Shown piece by piece: positions 1-5,029 of a stretch of 36,269 nucleotides of DNA. Position 1 is the stretch's first letter, and every line of letters starts with the position of its first letter. Made by a program: the position numbers and the translations under genes. Location of the stretch: the NCBI GenBank assembly GCA_019135895.1, contig JAGVVH010000168.1, forward strand, positions 1 to 36,269. The letters are read 5' to 3'. The DNA comes from Bacteroidota bacterium (GTDB lineage Bacteria; Bacteroidota; Bacteroidia; Bacteroidales; WCHB1-69). The notes under the pieces were generated by a model. The model did no database searches. It saw nothing but the letters and a program-made list of their open reading frames with translations, and was not told where the DNA came from.

Positions 1-2
1 AA

Positions 3-86
3 ATGGCTCTTCAAATGAATAGAAGAGCATGGATTAGAAAACTTTGGGAAAAATCTGTTTATTTTGAGTTTGACATTTCTTCTTGA
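3..86 (+). CDS. Possible 3' end of a gene entering from outside the window
   Basis: The frame is open from the window edge to a TGA at 84-86 and encodes about 27 residues rich in Arg, Trp and Lys. It could be the tail of an upstream gene or a chance open frame. No family is recognisable from so short a piece. Confidence 0.2.
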   Translation: MALQMNRRAWIRKLWEKSVYFEFDISS

Positions 87-226
87 TGATTCTAATGGAA
101 AATTTGGGATTATTTCTTTTTTATATAATTTTTTTATTCGTTTCAATAAAGCTCACAAAATTAAGAATTATTCTTTTCGATAAACATCATTTTCTTCTTT
201 TATGTATTTTTTTTCAAAAAACGAGT

Positions 227-497
227 CGTTCCCTTCGACAGGGGACGTTCCCTTCGACAAGCTCAGGGAACGAAGGCGCCTTCGACAAGCTCAGGCGCCG
301 AAGGGTTTTCGGGGCAACAAAGTGCTTTCAGGGAACGTCGACAGGCTCAGGGAACGACATGTCCATTATTCAGACAGGTCGCTGAGCTTGTCGAAGCGAC
401 GCTATTCTGACCGCTCGCTGAGCCTGCCGAAGCGAGCTATTTGTAGCCTGTCGAAGCGAGCTATCTGCTTCGGTACCTGAGCCTGTCGAAGGTACCG
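227..497. repeat. Array of REP-like hairpins with constant core and covarying arms
   Basis: Five clear units share the 11-nt core TCGACAAGCTC or its reverse complement GAGCYTGYCGA, each flanked by 6-8 nt arms complementary to each other but different from unit to unit. They are 246-272 (CGTTCCCT/AGGGAACG), 275-299 (GGCGCCT/AGGCGCC), 378-400 (GTCGCT/AGCGAC), 413-437 (GCTCGCT/AGCGAGC) and 471-497 (CGGTACCT/AGGTACCG). Degraded or half copies lie at 227-247, 329-356 and 444-463. The first units carry the core in one orientation and the later ones in the other. The open frames across this stretch are low-complexity by-products of the repeats, so I do not call genes here. The core resembles short palindromic repeats I know from several bacterial phyla; no mobilising gene is next to it. 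Confidence 0.85.
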
Positions 498-676
498 TTT
501 GGCGGAATGAATAATTTCCGATTGCGATACTGTTTTCTGTCAAGTTACCACTACTTTCAACACGGGCTATAACATTGAGTGTTTTTAGTTTTGTGTTTGG
601 TCAGGTATCTGAGCTGAAAGCTTCAAATTCATACATCTGAACGGCTGGAAAATCACTCTTGAATCGTTGATTTTTC
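498..676. other. Intergenic stretch without a recognisable gene
   Basis: No convincing coding frame is present. On the minus strand, about 500-580 stays open and translates to plausible protein-like sequence (TLNVIARVESSGNLTENS), but stops interrupt it upstream. It may be a worn gene fragment that the repeat array has entered. Confidence 0.3.
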
Positions 677-1327
677 TCACTTTTTCAATATTTTTGAGGT
701 GTATTCTGTATAATAACTTCTTATAAATGAATCAATAAATTCGTCCGAATCTCCCTCTTTTTGTAATTCCTTCTTTATTTTTTTATATTCATCAGTTTTC
801 TTGAAGGCTATAAATTGTTTTTCCTTAAACATTTCATACTCTTTATAATCATAGCGTTTTTCATTTTTTAAAAAACCTTCTTCAATTTCTAACAAAATAT
901 AATTTTTGTATGTAGAACCATAACCCATGTGAACATAATTAACTAAATCTCCATATGGCAACACAAGAATTCCTGTCAGCCAATCAACCTTAATCTCCTT
1001 TTTTTCAGGAAAAACTTCATTAATTACACTTTTCCATTGTTTATCGTGATTATTATCGGTTGTATCATAATAGGATATTTGAATATCTTTGACATACAGC
1101 ACGCTGTCCCTAATCTCAAAAGTAGCCACATACCCTCTCCAAAGTGATGTTGACATAATTCCACCCTTAGGTCTTTTGTCCGGATTTTTCTCAAAATATG
1201 ATTCTAATGGATTGCTATGTAAATTATATTCAATACCATTGTAAATTAATTTGTCAGGTTGTTGAGCTGTAGCAAAAACATTCAGTCCGAATAAAACAGC
1301 AAAAATAATTGTCAAAATTGTTTTCAT
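677..1327 (-). CDS. Secreted protein of unknown function
   Basis: A 216-residue protein with a clear signal peptide: a short basic start, a hydrophobic core and a probable cut after FATAQ near residue 22. The rest is hydrophilic, rich in Lys, Glu and Tyr, with no membrane segment and no motif I recognise. The C-terminal third is strongly charged and probably helical. The ATG at 1325-1327 fits the signal peptide and no SD-like sequence precedes it. The gene stands alone between the repeat array and a RhuM remnant, in a region that looks accessory. A periplasmic or surface location is inferred from the signal peptide only. Confidence 0.7.
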   Translation of the reverse strand: MKTILTIIFAVLFGLNVFATAQQPDKLIYNGIEYNLHSNPLESYFEKNPDKRPKGGIMSTSLWRGYVATFEIRDSVLYVKDIQISYYDTTDNNHDKQWKSVINEVFPEKKEIKVDWLTGILVLPYGDLVNYVHMGYGSTYKNYILLEIEEGFLKNEKRYDYKEYEMFKEKQFIAFKKTDEYKKIKKELQKEGDSDEFIDSFIRSYYTEYTSKILKK

Positions 1328-1362
1328 ATAATAATATTTAGATTTTTAAAAAAAACTTAATT

Positions 1363-1625
1363 TCATAATCTATGTTTACAATAAAAAGGTGCTTTTTGCT
1401 GAAATTCGGAAATTCCGAATTTCTTCATTGTTGTAGCTTCCTCCAATTCATTTTCTTCATAAACATTTTTAATATGCTCGTTGATGGTAGATTTTGCTTT
1501 TTCGAACAATGTCGCCATTTGCTCTTGCTTAAGCCAAACGGTTTCGTTTTCAAACCAAACATCTATTTTTATTTTTCATCATCAGTTTTGAATATGACAA
1601 TATCGCTTTGTTTTGTTTTCTTCAT
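1363..1625 (-). pseudogene. RhuM/virulence-protein family N-terminal remnant (frameshifted)
   Basis: The minus strand starts with an ATG at 1625 and reads MKKTKQSDIVIFKTDDEK before hitting a stop. In the neighbouring frame it continues at once as KIDVWFENETVWLKQEQMAT, then LFEKAKSTINEHIKNVYEENE and MKKFGNSEFQQKA, ending at a TGA (1363-1365). This is the N-terminal pattern of RhuM-family proteins, which carry an N-terminal helix-turn-helix. Loss of one A in an A-run near 1570 would explain the shift, since the span of 263 nt is one short of a multiple of three. The domain then breaks off, lacking the usual YNLD...VGYRV part and all that follows. It is therefore both frameshifted and 3'-truncated. 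The plus-strand frame over the same interval is a shadow. Confidence 0.75.
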
Positions 1626-1782
1626 GACTACTCGTTAAGTACTTTCTTAATTCTGATCATTTTGTCAGCATAATTAAGCCGCTAAATTAATTATAAATTT
1701 TCAATATTTCGTTTTTCAATATTAAAAATGTGTGAATAATCAAGAGTCTTTCTGTGGATCGGAAAAAGGAAGGCTCTTTTGA

Positions 1783-1845
1783 TTGTTGCCGGCTGCCACC
1801 GCTTCCGCAAGAGAAAGAGAAATCTCCCCTGTCGGCAATAATCTT
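1783..1845. repeat. Degraded copy of the hairpin element seen at 3741-3890
   Basis: It shares GCCGGCTGCCA, GAAATCTC and GTCGG-AAT, in the same order, with the element at 3741-3890, but lacks most of the internal hairpins. This suggests two copies of one intergenic repeat family flanking the KilA-N gene. Confidence 0.45.
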
Positions 1846-1858
1846 GCAAATATTACCA

Positions 1859-1892
1859 ACACTCAAAACTCAAAACTCAAAACTAAAAACTC
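1859..1892. repeat. Short tandem AAAACTC run
   Basis: Four to five imperfect 7-bp units of AAAACTC follow each other. This is a simple sequence repeat of unknown role. Confidence 0.6.
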
Positions 1893-2222
1893 AGCATCCT
1901 CTTCATTTCTGATTGAGCCATGATATAGTTTTGTTTGAGTTATGGCAGCAAATAAAAAAAACAGTGCTGCTGACCTGTTGAATTCTTTTGCAAAGGTCTT
2001 ACACATTGACGTTCCGGACAGGAAAAAAAATTATCTTTGGGGCGTTAAATTTTAAAATGAGATATAATATGAAGAAGATAGATAAGGAATTAATATACGA
2101 TGAATCATTCATTATAACTCCAATTTTAAAAAATATCAATTGGATAATTTCTATTTGAAACCCGATTATTAGTGTCGATTTAAATACTCTTTATTTGGTA
2201 TAATTAATAACATACAAATCAT

Positions 2223-3041
2223 ATGATAAATAAAAAATCAACAATTGAGGTTAAAGGCAATGAAATTGCAGTTTTTAAATATGAACAAAACGATTATATT
2301 TCACTTACCGATATTGCGAAATATAAAACTGATGATACAAGTGCAGTTATTGGAAATTGGATGAGAAACCGTAATACTATTGAGTTTTTAGGGCTTTGGG
2401 AAATGCTTTATAATCCCGCTTTTAAACCCCTCGAATTCGAGGGGTTTAAAAAGGAAGCAGGATTAAATGCTTTTACCATGTCCCCCAATAAATGGGTAAA
2501 TGGAACTAATGCCATCGGCTTTATTGTCAAATCAGGACGTTATGGGGGAACGTATGCTCATAAAGATATTGCATTCAAATTTGCCAACTGGATTTCTGTT
2601 GAATTTGAATTATATGTAGTTAAAGAATTTCAACGACTCAAAGAAAATGAAAACAAAGAATTAGATTGGAATGTGAGCCGAATTTTGTCAAAAATAAATT
2701 ATCGTATTCACACTGATGCCATTAAAGAGAACTTAATTCCCGAAAAACTCCCCTCTGCTAAAATTCAACAAGTTTATGCCTCTGAAGCTGATGTGCTGAA
2801 TGTTGCTTTATTCAATTGTACTGCAATGGAATGGCGTAATGAAAATCCTGATAAAGAGGGAAATATACGAGATTATGCCACAATTGAACAATTAGTGGTC
2901 TTGGCAAATTTAGAAAGCATGAATGCTCTTTTTATTCGTCAGCAAATACCACAATCTCAACGTCTAGTTTTACTTAACGAGCAAGCAATTCAACAAATGA
3001 AAAGCATTTTATCTGTTCCGGTGTTAAAAAAATTACCATAA
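2223..3041 (+). CDS. KilA-N domain protein
   Basis: A 272-residue protein. The first ~140 residues match the KilA-N DNA-binding domain common in phage, large DNA viruses and bacterial accessory regions: YISLTDIAKYK near the start, a W-M-R-N-R-N-T-I-E-FLG stretch, a KW...TNAIGFIVKSGRYGG segment, then GTYAHKDIAFKFANWIS and a KEFQRLKE end. The C-terminal half resembles that of Bacteroidetes KilA-N proteins of this size. The biological role of the stand-alone bacterial form is not settled, though DNA binding is likely. The gene is intact and stands alone among repeats with a RhuM remnant upstream, consistent with an accessory or formerly phage-borne origin. Codons 67-76 coincide with a perfect palindrome. 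No Bacteroidetes -7 element is obvious upstream; TTGGTATAAT at about 2195 is an alternative. Confidence 0.85.
   Translation: MINKKSTIEVKGNEIAVFKYEQNDYISLTDIAKYKTDDTSAVIGNWMRNRNTIEFLGLWEMLYNPAFKPLEFEGFKKEAGLNAFTMSPNKWVNGTNAIGFIVKSGRYGGTYAHKDIAFKFANWISVEFELYVVKEFQRLKENENKELDWNVSRILSKINYRIHTDAIKENLIPEKLPSAKIQQVYASEADVLNVALFNCTAMEWRNENPDKEGNIRDYATIEQLVVLANLESMNALFIRQQIPQSQRLVLLNEQAIQQMKSILSVPVLKKLP
2420..2451. repeat. Perfect 32-bp palindrome inside the KilA-N gene
   Basis: The 32 bases from 2420 to 2451 are fully self-complementary around AATT at 2434-2437; each arm contains AAACCCCTCGAA. It is translated in frame as FKPLEFEGFK. No terminator T-run follows. Confidence 0.95.
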
Positions 3042-3058
3042 TAGGAAACTATCCTATT
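3040..3058 (+). terminator. Weak hairpin after the KilA-N gene
   Basis: AATAGGA (3040-3046) pairs with TCCTATT (3052-3058) across a 5-nt loop, overlapping the stop codon. An AT-rich but not pure T stretch follows, so termination would be weak. Confidence 0.35.
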
Positions 3059-3204
3059 TCAAAAATATTTCTTTTTACTCATTTACACAAATTATTGTAC
3101 ACTCCAAAAAATTAGAATCAACGTCATTGTATAGGGAAATTTTCCTGCCGTCCCGATTCCTTTTCCTATTGTTTGTAGTCTCTTCCGCCCTCTGCTTCAA
3201 GTTC

Positions 3205-3546
3205 GCAAACTTGCAAAGTATGGTTTTTTCTGTCAGAATTATATTTACAAATCTGCATGGTGTAATTTTACATGTTAGAATTATATTTGCAAATCTGCGT
3301 GGTGTAATTTTACATGTCGGAAATATATTTGCAAGTCTGCAAAGTGTAATTTTACATGTTGGAAATACCCCCGCAAGTCTGCAAAGTGTAATCCCGACCT
3401 CGAGAAATGCCCCTGCAAGTCTGCATGGAGTAATCCCGAACTCGAGAATTATATTTGCAAATCTGCAAAGTGTAATCCCGACCTCGAGAAATGCCCCTGC
3501 AAGTCTGCATGATAAAATCCCGACCTCGGGAAGAGTCTCAGCAAAT
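3205..3546. repeat. Tandem 42-bp minisatellite, eight units plus a partial ninth
   Basis: Units begin at 3205, 3247, 3289, 3331, 3373, 3415, 3457 and 3499, exactly 42 bp apart, with a partial ninth from 3541. Each starts with GCAARTCTGCAWRGTGTAAT or a variant. The second half falls into types, TTTTACATGT...ATATTT and CCCGACCTCGAGAAATGCCCCT, so units differ in a patterned way. Because 42 is a multiple of three, one plus-strand frame (TTG at 3127 to TGA-containing 3567) stays open and would encode 14-residue repeats such as FANLQSVIPTSRNA. That frame starts only with TTG and lacks a promoter. I treat the stretch as non-coding repeat DNA, with a repeat protein as the less likely alternative. Confidence 0.9.
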
Positions 3547-3588
3547 TTACCGGACAGAATTTCATGATTAAAATTTAGTTGTAAAGTA

Positions 3589-3653
3589 ATGTCAGGATTT
3601 AAGAATTTGTCTCGTCCTAAAATAGGTTTACAGGTTAATATTTAAATCCTGAC
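3589..3653. repeat. 13-bp inverted repeat enclosing about 40 bp
   Basis: TGTCAGGATTTAA (from about 3589) is perfectly complementary to TTAAATCCTGACA (ending about 3653). The loop contains CCTAAAATAGG, itself nearly palindromic. The layout resembles a very short transposon-like remnant, but there is no coding capacity and no clear target-site duplication. Confidence 0.6.
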
Positions 3654-3740
3654 AATAATTTACAATTAAATTATAATCCTAAAATTGATTTACCAAAGGA
3701 GGATTTTTCTTATAATAATTTTTCAATGGTTTTTTGATTT

Positions 3741-3890
3741 CTGTCGCCGGCTGCCATACCGATGGGCGCATTCCTTCCGGAATGCGAGGATTTATAGGAA
3801 ATCTCTTTGCTACCAAGCTGTATTCCCTTACGGGAATAAACTTCCAATTATGTCGGTAATTGTTGGTTCGGTGCTACGCACCTTGGTTGG
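3741..3890. repeat. Intergenic element with three short-loop hairpins
   Basis: Three hairpins follow at roughly 50-bp steps: CGCATTCC-TTCC-GGAATGCG (3767-3786), TATTCCC-TTAC-GGGAATA (3821-3838) and GGTGC-TAC-GCACC (3870-3882). ACCGA near 3758 could pair with TCGGT near 3853 as an outer stem. Similar hairpin strings occur between genes in Bacteroidetes; their role is unknown. The open frame through 3685-3927 has no family features. Confidence 0.65.
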
Positions 3891-3927
3891 CGTGTTGTTG
3901 CTGTTTTTCTACAATAAAATTCTTTAA

Positions 3928-4914
3928 TCAAAGGAATTTTTCCTTAATCAGTTCCAAAATCTGAATGGCATTGGTGGCAGCACCTTTTCGTAGATTATCA
4001 CTCACCACCCACATATTCAAGGAATTGGGCTGAGAGTCATCGCGACGGATTCTTCCCACAAAGACATCATCCTTTCCTTGGGCAATGATCGGCATTGGAT
4101 ATTCGTTTGCAATAGGATTGTCAACAATAGTGACACCCGGCATATCATGTAAAAGACGAAAAACCTCCTCAAGTTCAAAATCCTGGAAAAATTCAACATT
4201 TACTGATTCGGAATGTCCGCCGACAACCGGAACCCGAACAACCGTAGCAGTCACCGCAATAGAATCAGCTCTCAAAATCTTCCGGGTTTCGTTTACCAAT
4301 TTAATCTCTTCAGTAGTATAGCCGTCAGCCGTAAAAGTTCCCCCGTGTGGAAGCACATTCATATCTATTTGGTGAGGATAAGCCTTGTCGCAATTCTCAC
4401 AGGCACGTTCAGACATCAGTTGTTTAAGGGCCTTCATGCCGGTTCCGGTAACAGACTGATAGGTAGAAACGACCACTCTTTTGATTTTGTATTTATTATG
4501 CAACGGAGCCAGGGCCATCACCATTTGAATAGTCGAGCAATTAGGATTTGCTATAATTTTGTCTTCAATTCCGATAATATCGCCGTTAATTTCAGGTACT
4601 ACCAAAGGAATATGTTCATAACTACGCCAAGCAGAAGAATTATCAATAACATACGTTCCATTGGCAGCAAACTGGGGAGCATAAAGCAAAGAGGGAGCAC
4701 TTCCCGCAGAAAAAATAGCAAACTGAGGTTTCGCTGCAATAGCATCTTCTACTGATACTATTTTATAACTCTTGCCTCCAAAAAGGATCTCCTTACCAAT
4801 CGACCTTACAGAAGCAGTCGGAATTAACTCACAGCCGGAAAAGCCTCTTTCTTCCAACACTTTAAGCATAACTCCTCCAACTAAACCTGTTACCCCTACA
4901 ATTGCAATTTTCAT
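3928..4914 (-). CDS. asd: Aspartate-semialdehyde dehydrogenase
   Basis: Reduces L-aspartyl-4-phosphate to aspartate semialdehyde with NADPH, feeding lysine/diaminopimelate, threonine and methionine synthesis in the cytoplasm. The 328-residue product has the N-terminal nucleotide loop GVTGLVG (residues 7-13), the catalytic Cys126 in NPNCST and the acid/base His234 in GGHSESVNVEF. Length is normal for the family. I start at 4914 (MKIAIVG), since that is where the family begins. A longer version from 4947 adds eleven residues without homology. A -7 element at 4965-4972 places the transcript start just upstream. It is transcribed away from the lamin-tail gene. Confidence 0.96.
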   Translation of the reverse strand: MKIAIVGVTGLVGGVMLKVLEERGFSGCELIPTASVRSIGKEILFGGKSYKIVSVEDAIAAKPQFAIFSAGSAPSLLYAPQFAANGTYVIDNSSAWRSYEHIPLVVPEINGDIIGIEDKIIANPNCSTIQMVMALAPLHNKYKIKRVVVSTYQSVTGTGMKALKQLMSERACENCDKAYPHQIDMNVLPHGGTFTADGYTTEEIKLVNETRKILRADSIAVTATVVRVPVVGGHSESVNVEFFQDFELEEVFRLLHDMPGVTIVDNPIANEYPMPIIAQGKDDVFVGRIRRDDSQPNSLNMWVVSDNLRKGAATNAIQILELIKEKFL

Positions 4915-4964
4915 TTTATTAACTATTTTATCATATTTTATTAACAACTCTTGATTTTCGTCTG

Positions 4965-4972
4965 CAAATATA
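4965..4972 (-). promoter_or_regulatory. -7 element for asd
   Basis: Minus strand reads TATATTTG followed by C, matching TAnnTTTG. It lies about 50 nt ahead of the asd start and one base from the oppositely directed element of the neighbouring gene. Confidence 0.65.
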
Positions 4973-4973
4973 A

Positions 4974-4981
4974 TATTTTTG
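4974..4981 (+). promoter_or_regulatory. -7 element for the lamin-tail gene
   Basis: TATTTTTG followed by CC, about 50 nt before the ATG at 5030. It is back-to-back with the asd -7 element. Confidence 0.65.
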
Positions 4982-5029
4982 CCAGCTCATTGATAATTCA
5001 ATGCTACTTTTAACCTAACTGAAACTCAA

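Larger units (their letters stand above)
1626..2222. other. 597-bp intergenic stretch with repeat debris
   Basis: It contains a degraded copy of a hairpin element (1783-1845) and a short AAAACTC run (1859-1892). Two tiny open frames, 1942-2055 (37 codons, starting MAANKKNSAADLLNSFAKVL) and 2057-2158 (33 codons), are not supported by length or family. They may be debris of a small gene. No RNA gene is visible. Confidence 0.4.

Noticed and set aside
83-480. Two open plus-strand frames across the hairpin array
   Set aside because: They are made almost wholly of repeat units translated in different frames, with repeated FDKLR and SLSKRA strings, and have no promoter or family features.
227-497. 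CRISPR array
   Set aside because: The constant part is only 11 nt and lies in hairpin loops; there are no evenly sized spacers and no cas genes.
1372-1638. Plus-strand open frame of 88 codons
   Set aside because: It is the antisense of the RhuM remnant; its Phe/Cys-rich product has no protein-like features.
2223-3041. KilA-N gene as part of a resident prophage
   Set aside because: No capsid, terminase, integrase or lysis genes occur in the window; only the RhuM remnant is nearby.
3205-3546. CRISPR array in the 42-bp repeat
   Set aside because: Units are directly contiguous and similar over the full length; there are no unique spacers.
3127-3567. 146-codon repeat protein with a seeming signal peptide
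   Set aside because: TTG start, no -7 element, and the open frame follows from a 42-bp period. Kept as repeat DNA; coding remains possible and is listed as a finding.
3685-3927. 80-codon open frame over the hairpin string
   Set aside because: It coincides with the hairpin element and has no recognisable protein features.
4213-4755. 180-codon frame antisense to asd
   Set aside because: The asd frame has all catalytic residues; the antisense frame is a shadow.
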